Shown in pieces: positions 49,512 to 57,474 of a stretch of 64,000 nucleotides of DNA (position 1 is the first letter of the stretch; every line of letters starts with the position of its first letter). The stretch lies in the NCBI RefSeq assembly GCF_000960475.2, contig NZ_JZDQ02000008.1, positions 1 to 64,000 of the forward strand, written 5' to 3'. Source of the stretch: Nocardioides luteus (GTDB lineage: Bacteria; Actinomycetota; Actinomycetes; Propionibacteriales; Nocardioidaceae). Made by a program: the position numbers and the translations under genes. The notes beneath the pieces are model-generated. The model did no database searches. It was not told where the DNA came from and saw only the letters and a program-made list of their open reading frames with translations.

Positions 49512-50558
49512 CTAGTCCTGCTTGCCGCCGCCGAACATGATCTCGTCCCAGCTCGGCACCGAGGCCCGCTTGCGACGCGCGGAGGACTTCTTGGCCGGCT
49601 TCGGCTGGGCCTCCTCGGCGGGCTCCGGCTCGACCTCGGCGGCCGGTGGTTCGACGACCGCCGGCTCGGCGACGGGCTCCGGCTCGGCCGGGACCGGTGC
49701 CTGCTTCTCCGTCGGGCTCTCGTCACCCAGGAACGCCTCGAGCGGGGTGTCCACGTCGAGCGGGGCCGACGGTGCGGCCTTGGCCGCCGGGACCGGCTTG
49801 GGAGCCGGGGGCGGGGTGGCCGGTGCGGCGGGGCTCTTCGCGCGGCGCCGGCGGGCGGCGAGCATGTCGTCGGTGACGACCGGCTCCGGCTCGGGAGCCG
49901 CGGCCTCGAGCTTCTCGCCGGTCAGCCAGCGGGCGTCGTCGTTGTCGAGCTCGACGTAGTTGCCGGGGGCGTCGTAGGTCAGCTCGGCGATGCCGGAGCG
50001 CTCGGGGGTCTCGTACTCACCGGTGAGCTTCCAGCGCCCGTCGGGACGCCGGTAGGAGTCCCAGTTGACCGTCTCGGGGTCGATGTACATCGTCTGGAAG
50101 TGGGCGCTGACGGCCTCTCCCAGGGTGCGGGCGGTGCTGGCGGCCTCACCGGGCCGACGGCGTACGGAAGCCTGCTGGGCACGCTGCGCCATGTGCTCGC
50201 GCTCGGCGAGGACGGGACCGGCGAAGGCCAAGATCTTCTCGACCGTGGTGCCGGCGACAGCGGCGACCTCCTCGGCACTCTCGCCCGCACGGATACGGGT
50301 CTGAATGTCACGGGGCCGCAGGCTGCTGCTCGGGGTCTTGTTCACGGTTTGCTCCGATCGGCGGGTCGACACAGCCTCGAGTGCTGCACGGAGACGGTCG
50401 TCGATGTCGGCGGTGTATTCACGATCCTCGTCATCGACGAGAAGCATGCGTAGACCATCGTCACTGACCGAGATGAGCCGCAGAAGGACGGGACCAGCCT
50501 CATCCGGAGCCTGCTCTTCGAGCTGGCCCGGAGTCAGGGGTAATCCTTCGGCCGACAT
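49512..50558 (-). CDS. sepH: Septation protein SepH
   Basis: 348 residues. The conserved N-terminal DUF3071 domain (~1-200) includes LRLISVSDDGLRMLLVDDED and a helix-turn-helix-like segment SLRPRDIQTRIRAGESAEEV that in Streptomyces contacts FtsZ. An extended low-complexity Ala/Pro/Glu linker (~205-320) is followed by a conserved C-terminal VPSWDEIMFGG. SepH stimulates FtsZ assembly during division. ATG 50558 follows AGAAGAGG. The ORF is open upstream, but that part is not conserved-looking. Confidence 0.88.
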   Translation of the reverse strand: MSAEGLPLTPGQLEEQAPDEAGPVLLRLISVSDDGLRMLLVDDEDREYTADIDDRLRAALEAVSTRRSEQTVNKTPSSSLRPRDIQTRIRAGESAEEVAAVAGTTVEKILAFAGPVLAEREHMAQRAQQASVRRRPGEAASTARTLGEAVSAHFQTMYIDPETVNWDSYRRPDGRWKLTGEYETPERSGIAELTYDAPGNYVELDNDDARWLTGEKLEAAAPEPEPVVTDDMLAARRRRAKSPAAPATPPPAPKPVPAAKAAPSAPLDVDTPLEAFLGDESPTEKQAPVPAEPEPVAEPAVVEPPAAEVEPEPAEEAQPKPAKKSSARRKRASVPSWDEIMFGGGKQD

Positions 50559-50676
50559 CCTCTTCTCAATTCTAGAAACGGTTGTGACGACCCTACGCCA
50601 CTGACCGTCATCGTATGGGGTGCCCATGCCGCGAGGCCGTGGCATTTGGGGTTTTCGGGACGAACGAGGCGACCAT

Positions 50677-51312
50677 TTGTCGGTGGAACAGACGCTGACC
50701 CTCCTTGTGCTCGACCTGGTCGGGTGCTTCGTCTTCGCCCTCTCCGGTGGCCTGATGGCGGTCCGCAAGGAGCTCGACATCTTCGGCGTGATCGTCCTCG
50801 CCTGCGTCACCGGCCTTGGTGGCGGCTTCCTGCGCGACATGGCCATCGGTGCGACGCCCGTCGCCGCGCTCTCCGACTGGCGCTACCTGGTGGTGCCGAT
50901 GACGGCCGGTCTGCTGACCTTCTTCTTCCATCCCGCGCTCGGTCGCCTCGAGCCGCTGGTCAACGTCTTCGACGCCCTCGGCCTGGGTCTCTTCGTCATC
51001 GCCGGGGCGGTCAAGGCCCTCGACTTCGGGCTCTCCCCGCTCGCCGCCGCGGTCATGGGCCTGGCCACCGGTGTCGGTGGCGGCGCTCTCCGTGACGTCC
51101 TCGCCGGCCGGGTTCCGATCATCCTGCGCCGCAGCGTCTTCTACGCGATCCCGGCCTTCGCCGGTGCCTCGGTCGCGGCCTTCGGTCTGTACGCCGCGCT
51201 GCCGGCAAGCCTCGCCATGGCCGCCGCCTTCATCGTCTGCTCCGGATGGCGGCTGTTGGCGATGTGGCGGCACTGGGAGGCTCCGCTGCCGCGGGGCTCC
51301 GCGTCGGTCTGA
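50677..51312 (+). CDS. TRIC/UPF0126 family cation channel-like membrane protein
   Basis: About 211 residues with seven hydrophobic helices arranged as two repeats: VLDLVGCFVFALSGGLMAVR and GLGGGFLRDMAIG in the first, NVFDALGLGLFVIAG and GVGGGALRDVLAG in the second. The GGG-x-x-R-D motifs are the signature of bacterial TRIC channels (UPF0126). TTG 50677 with GAGG upstream fits homologue length. ATG 50626 or GTG 50620 would add a hydrophilic lead. It is convergent with the 51317 gene with a 4-base gap. Confidence 0.85.
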   Translation: MSVEQTLTLLVLDLVGCFVFALSGGLMAVRKELDIFGVIVLACVTGLGGGFLRDMAIGATPVAALSDWRYLVVPMTAGLLTFFFHPALGRLEPLVNVFDALGLGLFVIAGAVKALDFGLSPLAAAVMGLATGVGGGALRDVLAGRVPIILRRSVFYAIPAFAGASVAAFGLYAALPASLAMAAAFIVCSGWRLLAMWRHWEAPLPRGSASV

Positions 51313-51316
51313 TCGC

Positions 51317-51853
51317 TCAGTGGTCCGAGCAGCACGGGATCTGGTGGCGGGCCTCGAACGGCACCAGACCGGCGGCGGCCCGCTGGACCAGGAGCACGCA
51401 GCGCCCCTCGCGCCAGACCGGCCGCGCGAACCCGGTGAGATCGAGGACGTCGTCCGGCGCGAGCGTGATGCCCGCCAGCCCCTCGACGGTGTCGACCACG
51501 CTGTCCGCCTCGACCGCGGCCACCGTGGTGACGGTCTCGATCCGCGTCCGGCCGTGATAGCGGGCCAGGCGCCCGGCGGTGCGCGCGGCGGCCTCGGCGA
51601 TCGCGGGGGAGTCGGGGGTGACGTACGCCTCGGGGAGACGGTCGGTCAGGAGCCCGGTCAGGTCCTCGGCCGCCGGGCCGCCGGGCCAGTCGACGACGGC
51701 GACGAAGCGGGCGGTCGGCTCACGCACGACATGGGTGCTGATGACGTACGCGTCCTCGGGCGGGCCCCCGCCGAGCGCCTCGTCCAGACGGTGGACGAGG
51801 TGCTCGGCGGCGGCGAGGTCCCGGGCGTCGGCGTCGACGGCCAGGGTGGTCAT
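51317..51853 (-). CDS. Conserved hypothetical protein
   Basis: 178 residues with no signal or membrane segment. The N-terminal part repeats the length and pattern of a small alpha/beta protein (TTLAVDADARDLAAAEHLVH, THVVREPTARFVAVVDW). There is a CC pair near the C-terminus (IPCCSDH), which could bind a metal. No family was recognised. Its start overlaps the stop of the Tat metallohydrolase gene (ATGA), so the two are cotranscribed and probably linked in function. Confidence 0.6.
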   Translation of the reverse strand: MTTLAVDADARDLAAAEHLVHRLDEALGGGPPEDAYVISTHVVREPTARFVAVVDWPGGPAAEDLTGLLTDRLPEAYVTPDSPAIAEAAARTAGRLARYHGRTRIETVTTVAAVEADSVVDTVEGLAGITLAPDDVLDLTGFARPVWREGRCVLLVQRAAAGLVPFEARHQIPCCSDH

Positions 51854-53613
51854 CGGGTCGGGACGACCCAGACCGGGTTGGTGTAGAACCACAGGTCGAC
51901 CCACGGGTCGGCGTCGCCCACGACGTCGATGGCGGGACCGGCCGGGTCGATGCTCGCACCGAGGTAGCCCGGCTGGGACCGGTTGGCGTCGGTGCCGCGG
52001 ACGCGTACGTAGAACGCCTCCTCGACGCGGCCGAGGTCGTAGCGCAGCTGGAACGTGCCGGTGCGGCCCGAGGTGTCGGTCTGCTCGATCACCTTGGTGT
52101 CGGGTGCCTTCCAGGTGTCCTTGTCGGAGACGTACGTCGGGTCGACCGCGCCCCGGATCACGTCGACCCGGTTGAGGCTCGGCACGAACTGCGACCAGTT
52201 CGGGACGTCCTGGGCGGCGATGGTGACGACCAGCGAGATCCGGCTGCCCTTCTTGGCCTTCAGGGTGCCGCCGAGGCTCTCCGAGCCGCCGTCGGACGAG
52301 ACGACACGGACGTCGACCGACTTCACCAGCGCGCCGTGGTCGACCCAGACCCGTCCGTTGCGCAGGCCTTTCATGACCGCGCCGTAGCTGCGCTCGGTGG
52401 CGCCGACGTGGGTGCGGCTGTAGTAGCCCGGCCAGAAGTCACCGGCGGTGTTGTTGACCGAGCCGGCGTAGACCGGGTCGCCGTAGCGGCCGTTGGCGTT
52501 GAAGAAGGCCGAGTCGGAGCCGTCGGGGCGCCGCGAGGTGTCGCCCCAGTTGACGTGGGAGTCGGAGTTGGCGCTGATCGACCACGGCTTGCCCTCGGCG
52601 AGCAGCGAGTCCCACAGGCCGCCGACGGTCGAGGTGAACCAGTCGAAGCCGCCCCAGGATCGGTAGGACTCGGCGGGGTAGCCGGGGAACGAGTTCGGAC
52701 CGGGGCCGTTGCCGTAGTAGCCGCGGGCGCTGCCCGGACCGTAGCCGGCGGGCAGGCCGGCCGCCTGGTGGCCGGGCGCGCCCTCCCAGCCGATCGCGAT
52801 CCGCGGGTCGGCGTCGCGCCAGCCGCGCACCTCGTGGGGGCTGTCGATGCCGTTGCGGGCCGGGTGGTTGGCCAGGAAGAGGGCGTCCGCGACGCGCCGC
52901 TTGTCGACCTGCTTGCCGAGCCACTGGATGCCGGCGACGGCGAGCGCCTCGTTCTCCGGGGAGTTGCCGCTGGCGCCCTTGACGGAGCCGTCGTAGTCGT
53001 TCTCGAACTGCTTGAGCACCGCGACCTCGTTCGCGCCCGGGGCGACGAAGACGGTGCCGTGCTCGGCCGCCGGGATGTTCCATTCCAGACCCTGGAAGAT
53101 CAGGGTGTCCTGGAGCACCTTGCGCGCGGCCACGATGTCGGGGTTGACCAGCTCGACGCCGAGCTTCGCGTGGGTCGCGCCGCCGTGGTCGGTGATGACC
53201 AGCCAGTCCAGGCCGTACGCCGCGCCGTGCTGCGCCTGGTCGATGACGCGGTACATCGCGTCCGAGCTGTGCTGGGTGTGGATGTGGTGGTCGCCGGCGA
53301 GCCAGTGCCGGATCGTGGTCCGGCTGCCGGTGCGCGCGGTGGCGGTGGCGGTCTCGGCCATCGCCGGGGTCACGCCGGTCATGCCCGCCATCCCGGCGGT
53401 CACCGCGCCGGCGATGCCGGCCGCGCGGAGCAGGTTGCGCCGGGAGACCTCGGCGGGACGCAGGTCGCTGTCGGACGCGTCCGAGGAGGCGGCGAGGGTG
53501 ATCTCGTCGACCTCGTGGGAGTGAGCGTGGGAGTGGCCGTGCTCGTGGTCGTGTTCATGGGCATGGTGGTGACCGTCGGGCCCGTGCGAGTGGGGGTGGT
53601 GCTCGTGCGACAC
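51850..53613 (-). CDS. CehA/McbA-type PHP metallohydrolase with His-rich N-terminus, Tat-exported
   Basis: 587 residues. The first ~35 residues are mainly His, Glu, Asp and Ser (14 or more His, e.g. HHHAHEHDHEHGHSHAHSH). Then comes a twin-arginine signal, SRRNLLRAAGIAGAVTAG, with an AMA cleavage site. The PHP-like domain follows: GDHHIHTQHSSDAM, VITDHGGATH, FQGLEWN, LANHPARNG and SANSDSHVNWG give the metal ligands. A His-rich metal-binding segment in front of a Tat n-region would remain cytoplasmic and be cleaved off. The relatives CehA and McbA hydrolyse carbamate/ester bonds. The substrate here is unknown. Confidence 0.82.
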   Translation of the reverse strand: MSHEHHPHSHGPDGHHHAHEHDHEHGHSHAHSHEVDEITLAASSDASDSDLRPAEVSRRNLLRAAGIAGAVTAGMAGMTGVTPAMAETATATARTGSRTTIRHWLAGDHHIHTQHSSDAMYRVIDQAQHGAAYGLDWLVITDHGGATHAKLGVELVNPDIVAARKVLQDTLIFQGLEWNIPAAEHGTVFVAPGANEVAVLKQFENDYDGSVKGASGNSPENEALAVAGIQWLGKQVDKRRVADALFLANHPARNGIDSPHEVRGWRDADPRIAIGWEGAPGHQAAGLPAGYGPGSARGYYGNGPGPNSFPGYPAESYRSWGGFDWFTSTVGGLWDSLLAEGKPWSISANSDSHVNWGDTSRRPDGSDSAFFNANGRYGDPVYAGSVNNTAGDFWPGYYSRTHVGATERSYGAVMKGLRNGRVWVDHGALVKSVDVRVVSSDGGSESLGGTLKAKKGSRISLVVTIAAQDVPNWSQFVPSLNRVDVIRGAVDPTYVSDKDTWKAPDTKVIEQTDTSGRTGTFQLRYDLGRVEEAFYVRVRGTDANRSQPGYLGASIDPAGPAIDVVGDADPWVDLWFYTNPVWVVPTR

Positions 53614-53735
53614 GTTGGATCCTCCGCGTGAGAAAGGGGTTTCCGCGTGCCCGAGCAGCGGCGCTGCGAGCCAATCGGCGCCGAGTGGCCGGGGTACGTC
53701 GCCCGGTTGCCATCCGGGTAAAATCTTGCCGAGAA

Positions 53736-53819
53736 GTCACCCCCGCAGGCCGAGGCGTCACGTACGTCGGCCGAGGCGTCACCCCCGTCGGCCGATGCGT
53801 CACGTACGCAGGCCGAGAC
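53736..53819. repeat. Four tandem 21-bp repeats
   Basis: Four 21-bp units at 53736-53756, 53757-53777, 53778-53798 and 53799-53819, each starting GTCAC and containing GGCCGA. Units 1 and 3 carry CCCCCG and units 2 and 4 GTACG at the same place, so the array alternates. It fills the gap between the divergent metallohydrolase and DUF3159 genes. A fifth, decayed unit starts at 53820. Confidence 0.85.
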
Positions 53820-53832
53820 GTCACCACCGCTT

Positions 53833-53856
53833 GCGAGTAAGGCTACCCTTACTCGC
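53833..53856. promoter_or_regulatory. 24-bp perfect palindrome abutting the DUF3159 start
   Basis: GCGAGTAAGG-CTAC-CCTTACTCGC: 10-bp perfect arms, ending one base before the GTG at 53857. The core GTAAGGCTACCCTTAC resembles DtxR/IdeR iron boxes (AGGTTAGGCTAACCT) but departs from consensus. A leaderless transcript is likely, since TACCCT sits ~10 bases before the GTG. Confidence 0.6.
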
Positions 53857-54510
53857 GTGACGACGACCGACCGCCGCGACGACGACGCCGAGACCCTCGC
53901 CGACCTCCTCGGAGGCGCGCGTGGAGCGATCGACGCCACCATCCCGCCGGTCGCGTTCGTGGCCGGATGGCTGCTGAGCGGCGAGCTGTGGGTGGCGACC
54001 GTGGTGGCGCTCGGGCTGGCCGCGCTGGTGGCCGTCTGGCAGTGGCGCAAGGGCCGTAAGCCGCGCGCCGTCCTGCTGGGCGTGGCCGGGGTCGCGGTCG
54101 CGGCGATGATCGCGCTGCGTACGGGGCGGGCGGAGGACTTCTTCGTGGTCCAGCTCGCGGCCAACGCGGCCAGCGCCCTGGTGTGGGTGGTCAGCATCGC
54201 GTTCCGCTGGCCGTTGCTCGGGGTCGTCGTCGGTCTGATCCTGCGTCAGCGCGGCACCTGGCGCCGCGACCCGGTCCTGCTGCGCGGCTATGCGCTGGCG
54301 AGCTGGGTCTGGGTCTGTCAGTACGTCATCCGGGTCGCGATCTTCGGCCCGCTGTGGTGGTCCGGGGACGTGGTCTCCCTGGCGATCGCCCGGGTCGGGC
54401 TCAGCTGGCCGCTGGTCGCGCTCTGCCTGGTGGTGAGCTGGTTCGTGCTGCGCCGCTCGCTGCCCGAGGACCACCCCGGGCTGCGTCATCCTCAGGTCAG
54501 CGCGGCCTGA
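53857..54510 (+). CDS. DUF3159 family membrane protein
   Basis: A 217-residue membrane protein with a GTG start. After ~20 hydrophilic residues (ETLADLLGGARGAIDATIPP) there are about five to six hydrophobic helices, with RGTWRRDPVLLRGYALASWV near the C-terminal side. It is the actinobacterial DUF3159 family, of unknown function. The start is set by the adjacent palindrome and a probable leaderless promoter. The 3' end overlaps the convergent LysR gene by 19 bases. Confidence 0.82.
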   Translation: MTTTDRRDDDAETLADLLGGARGAIDATIPPVAFVAGWLLSGELWVATVVALGLAALVAVWQWRKGRKPRAVLLGVAGVAVAAMIALRTGRAEDFFVVQLAANAASALVWVVSIAFRWPLLGVVVGLILRQRGTWRRDPVLLRGYALASWVWVCQYVIRVAIFGPLWWSGDVVSLAIARVGLSWPLVALCLVVSWFVLRRSLPEDHPGLRHPQVSAA

Positions 54511-55364
54511 AGCAGGTCGTAGAGCCGCCGGGTCGCGCGCTGCTGGTCACCGTCGCGGATCACGAGCGCGAGCCCGGCGCGCACCTCGGCGTCCACGATC
54601 GGCGTCGCCACCAGATCGGTCCCGGCGGCCATCGACTCGGCCAGCACGCAGACCCCCAGTCCGCGCGCGGTGAGCCCGAGCAGCGTCTCCGGGTTGGACC
54701 CGGACAGGTCGACCTTCGGCTCCACCCCGGCCCGGGCGCACGACTGCTCCAGAGCCGTCCGTACGCCCGTCCCCGGTGGGATGCACAGCACCGTCTCCTG
54801 GTGGAGGTCGGCGAGCCGGACGCGGGCGCCGGCGAGGCGATGGCCGGCCGGCGTGATCACCGCGAGCCGCTCGTCGCTGACCGACTCCGTGGCCAGGCCG
54901 TCGATGACGGGTCCGGCGTGGGAGATCAGGCTCAGGTCGAGCTCGCCGGCCAGCGTACGTCGCTGGAGGCGGTCGGAGGCGTCCTCGGCGAGCTCGACGC
55001 TGACGCCGGGATGCTCGCGGTGGAAGGTGGCGACGGCGTCGAGGAAGCCGGGGATCGTGCAGCCGGCGATCATCCCGAGGCGTACGTGGCCGTGGATCAG
55101 GTCGCTCAGCTCGTCGGCGCTCTGCCGCACGCCCTCGATCGCCCGGATCGCGTCGCGGGCGCGGGGGAGGAGCGTCTCGCCGGCGTGGGTGAGGCGTACG
55201 TTGCGGGGACCCCGGACGAGCAGGTCGTGGCCGAGCTCGCGCTCGAGCTTGGCCAGCTGGGCGCTGATGCCCGACTGGCTGACGTGAAGCCGCTGCGCCG
55301 CGGCCGTGAACGAGCCGTGGTCGACGACGGCGACGAAGTAGCGGAGCTGTCCGATTTCCATCAT
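54492..55364 (-). CDS. LysR family transcriptional regulator
   Basis: About 290 residues. MEIGQLRYFVAVVDHGSFTA and AAQRLHVSQSGISAQLAKLE form the winged HTH, and the substrate-binding domain follows (VRLGMIAGCTIPGFLDAV). ATG 55364 and 55361 are adjacent alternatives. It is divergent from the SnoaL-like gene at 55461, with 96 bases between, and is its probable regulator. Confidence 0.88.
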   Translation of the reverse strand: MMEIGQLRYFVAVVDHGSFTAAAQRLHVSQSGISAQLAKLERELGHDLLVRGPRNVRLTHAGETLLPRARDAIRAIEGVRQSADELSDLIHGHVRLGMIAGCTIPGFLDAVATFHREHPGVSVELAEDASDRLQRRTLAGELDLSLISHAGPVIDGLATESVSDERLAVITPAGHRLAGARVRLADLHQETVLCIPPGTGVRTALEQSCARAGVEPKVDLSGSNPETLLGLTARGLGVCVLAESMAAGTDLVATPIVDAEVRAGLALVIRDGDQQRATRRLYDLLQAALT

Positions 55365-55460
55365 CGTTGATGCTAGCAACCAGCAGAACTATCTGTTTGA
55401 GTGTTCGCAGGAACCGGGTCAGGCTGGGTGGTGAAAGCCGAACCGACCTGAGGAGATCCG

Positions 55461-55814
55461 ATGACCGCATCCGCTGCCGAGCTCGCCGAGGCGTACTTCA
55501 CCGCCTGGCAGGAGCGTGACTTCACCCGCCTGCGCTCGCTGCTGGCCGACGAGGTGAGCTTCGCCGGCCCGCTCGCCACGATCGAGGGCGCCGACGAATG
55601 CGTCGCCGGACTCGAGGGCATGGCCCAGGTGCTCGACAAGATCGAGGTGAAGGAACGGCTCGCCGACGGGCCGAGCGTGATCACCTGGTTCGACCTGCAC
55701 ACCACCATCGCCGAGCCCGCCCCCACCGCCAACTGGATGCGCGTCGAGGACGGGCTGATCAGCGAGATCCGGGTCGCCTTCGACCCGCGCGGGATCCTCG
55801 CCGCTCGGGGCTAG
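55461..55814 (+). CDS. SnoaL/NTF2-like fold protein
   Basis: A 117-residue alpha+beta-barrel protein: ELAEAYFTAWQERDFTRLRS, LLADEVSFAGPLATIEGADE and MRVEDGLISEIRVAFDPRGI fit the SnoaL-like/nuclear-transport-factor-2 superfamily. Members are cyclases, isomerases or simply binding proteins, so no reaction is assigned. GAGGAGAT precedes the ATG. The gene is convergent with an alpha/beta hydrolase and overlaps it by 4 bases. Confidence 0.8.
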   Translation: MTASAAELAEAYFTAWQERDFTRLRSLLADEVSFAGPLATIEGADECVAGLEGMAQVLDKIEVKERLADGPSVITWFDLHTTIAEPAPTANWMRVEDGLISEIRVAFDPRGILAARG

Positions 55815-56620
55815 GCGACCTGCTGGTCGCGCGGCTGCGGTCGTGCGGTCTCGCGGATGACCTCGGCCACCAGGTCGGGGTCATCGTTCATCGGTACGTG
55901 ACCGCAGCCCGCCAGCCATCGGTGGGTCGCGTGCGGAAGGCGCCGCGCGGCCACCTTCGCCTGGTAGGGGAGGAGCGTGAGGTCGCGCGAGGCCCAGGCG
56001 ACGGTGGTGGGGACGTAGGACTGCGTCGGCCCCGGGTAGCTGTAGCGGTAGACGCCGCTGAAGAACGTCCTGATCCCGTCGCGAGAGGCGACCATGTTGG
56101 CCGTGTCGGCGGCCGCGACGGCAGGGTCGAGCCGGTCGGGGTGGGCGAAGAAACAGCCCATCGTGACCGTACGCGCCACCCGCGACTGCAGCAGCGTCCC
56201 CGCCACCGGCGCCAACGGCCGCGCGACCGCCTGGATCCCGGCGAACAGGCCCCTGACGTAGAGGTAGTCGACGCCGTTCATCCAGAACCCGGCGGGGGAG
56301 AGCGCCGTCACGGAACGCGCGTGCCCGGCATCGGCCATCTCCAGCGCGAGCAGCCCGCCGAGGCTGTTGCCGGCGACGTGCGGCCGCTCGATCCCGAGCT
56401 CTTCTCGCAGCTCGTTCAGCTCGTGGGCCACCGCCTCCCGCACCGTACGCCCTGCCAGATCGAACGCCGGCGACTCACCGTGCCCCGGCAGATCGATCGT
56501 GATCACCTCGAACTCGTCGGCCAGCCGCTCCACCACCCCGCCCCACGCCTGCCTGCGGTGCGCGATGCCATGGATCAGGAGCAGCGGCTCCCCGCTGCCG
56601 GTCCGTTCGTACGCGAGCAT
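55811..56620 (-). CDS. Alpha/beta hydrolase
   Basis: A 269-residue hydrolase: LLLIHGIAHRRQAWGGV is the oxyanion region, and VAGNSLGGLLALEMA the nucleophile elbow with Ser. ASRDLTLLP is the likely acid region and GCGHVPMNDDP the His. A GAxx-type lipase or C-C hydrolase cannot be told apart from sequence. AAGGAG precedes the ATG. Confidence 0.85.
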   Translation of the reverse strand: MLAYERTGSGEPLLLIHGIAHRRQAWGGVVERLADEFEVITIDLPGHGESPAFDLAGRTVREAVAHELNELREELGIERPHVAGNSLGGLLALEMADAGHARSVTALSPAGFWMNGVDYLYVRGLFAGIQAVARPLAPVAGTLLQSRVARTVTMGCFFAHPDRLDPAVAAADTANMVASRDGIRTFFSGVYRYSYPGPTQSYVPTTVAWASRDLTLLPYQAKVAARRLPHATHRWLAGCGHVPMNDDPDLVAEVIRETARPQPRDQQVA

Positions 56621-56746
56621 CTTCGCTCCTTCGGTTGCGTCTGGGCGTTGTGCCGAGGACTGAGAGCGTACGTCCGGCGTGTCCCGATTTGCGGGTTCGG
56701 CGGGATCAAAGAGCGTGTGCCACTCCGACGCGGCAGGCAGCCACGC

Positions 56747-57394
56747 TCATGCGGCGAACTCGTCGACCGCGGCCAGCACCCGGCGGTCGAAAGCGCGGTG
56801 CTGGCTGGCAAGCTCCTCGCCGGCCGGCGCTTCACCGACGACGAGGTTCCCCAGCTCATCGACCGACTGAGGCTGGTCCTCGGCATCCGGAAGCACTGCG
56901 ACGGCAGACTTCGCGAAACCGCAGTAGTAGGCGATGCCCTCACTCAACTGAGCCTCCAGCAGGTCGGCCATGGGCGCGACGATCGGGTCCTCGGCGGTAG
57001 CACCGGCGAGCCCGACCCACAAGACGCGCTTCCCCGCCAACCGCGGATCGCTGCGGCCGTACGCGAACCCGTAGTTCCACACGCGGTCGATCCATCCCTT
57101 GAGGAGAGCCGGCGTGCTCTGCCAGTAGATCGGGAAGACCACGACCAGTAGGTCGGCGGCGAGGATTCGTTCCATGTGCTGCTGCACCTGCACCGAGTAC
57201 GCCTTGTCCCGATCGGTCCAGTCAGGCTCGTCCTCGAGCGTCATCCTGGGGTCGAAACCCTCGGAGCGAAGGTCGAGGACATCAATCTCGTGCTCGGCTG
57301 CACGGAGACGTTCGGCGACCAGCTCGGCGACGTGCGCGGTTCGTGAGTCGGGTCGGTGATGCGAGACGACGACAAGCGTTCGTGTAGTTGTCAT
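56747..57394 (-). CDS. NAD(P)H dehydrogenase (quinone)/flavodoxin-like reductase
   Basis: A 215-residue flavodoxin-fold protein of the KefF/MdaB/NQO1 family: LVVVSHHRPDSRTAHVAELV for the FMN phosphate loop, FPIYWQSTPALLKGWIDRVW for the conserved YWxxP-K-W motif, and GLAGATAEDPIVAP. It reduces quinones or nitro compounds by two electrons. It is divergent from the AraC regulator at 57475, with which it shares a 9-bp dyad. ATG 57394 is chosen because conserved sequence starts there. Confidence 0.88.
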   Translation of the reverse strand: MTTTRTLVVVSHHRPDSRTAHVAELVAERLRAAEHEIDVLDLRSEGFDPRMTLEDEPDWTDRDKAYSVQVQQHMERILAADLLVVVFPIYWQSTPALLKGWIDRVWNYGFAYGRSDPRLAGKRVLWVGLAGATAEDPIVAPMADLLEAQLSEGIAYYCGFAKSAVAVLPDAEDQPQSVDELGNLVVGEAPAGEELASQHRAFDRRVLAAVDEFAA

Positions 57395-57418
57395 GAGACG
57401 AGTACAGCGCGATGTGTT

Positions 57419-57464
57419 TAGACGATCCATGGTTTCCTGGCTCTGATTGATAGGAGATCGTCTA
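57419..57464. promoter_or_regulatory. Shared operator between reductase and AraC genes
   Basis: TAGACGATC (57419-57427) and GATCGTCTA (57456-57464) are perfect 9-bp arms 28 bases apart, in the 80-bp divergent region. The two half-sites are 37 bases apart start to start, suiting an AraC dimer or loop. Confidence 0.65.
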
Positions 57465-57474
57465 CGCTTTGGGC

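Noticed and set aside
53692..53697. GGGTAC as a further SigF promoter
   Set aside because: No GNNT at the correct spacing and 160 bases from the nearest start in that direction.
53555..53827. Minus-strand ORF encoding VTPRPTY-like heptads through the 21-bp array
   Set aside because: Period 21 keeps all frames open, so the repeat peptide is expected from the DNA repeat. It overlaps the metallohydrolase start out of frame and has no ribosome site. Kept as a DNA repeat only.
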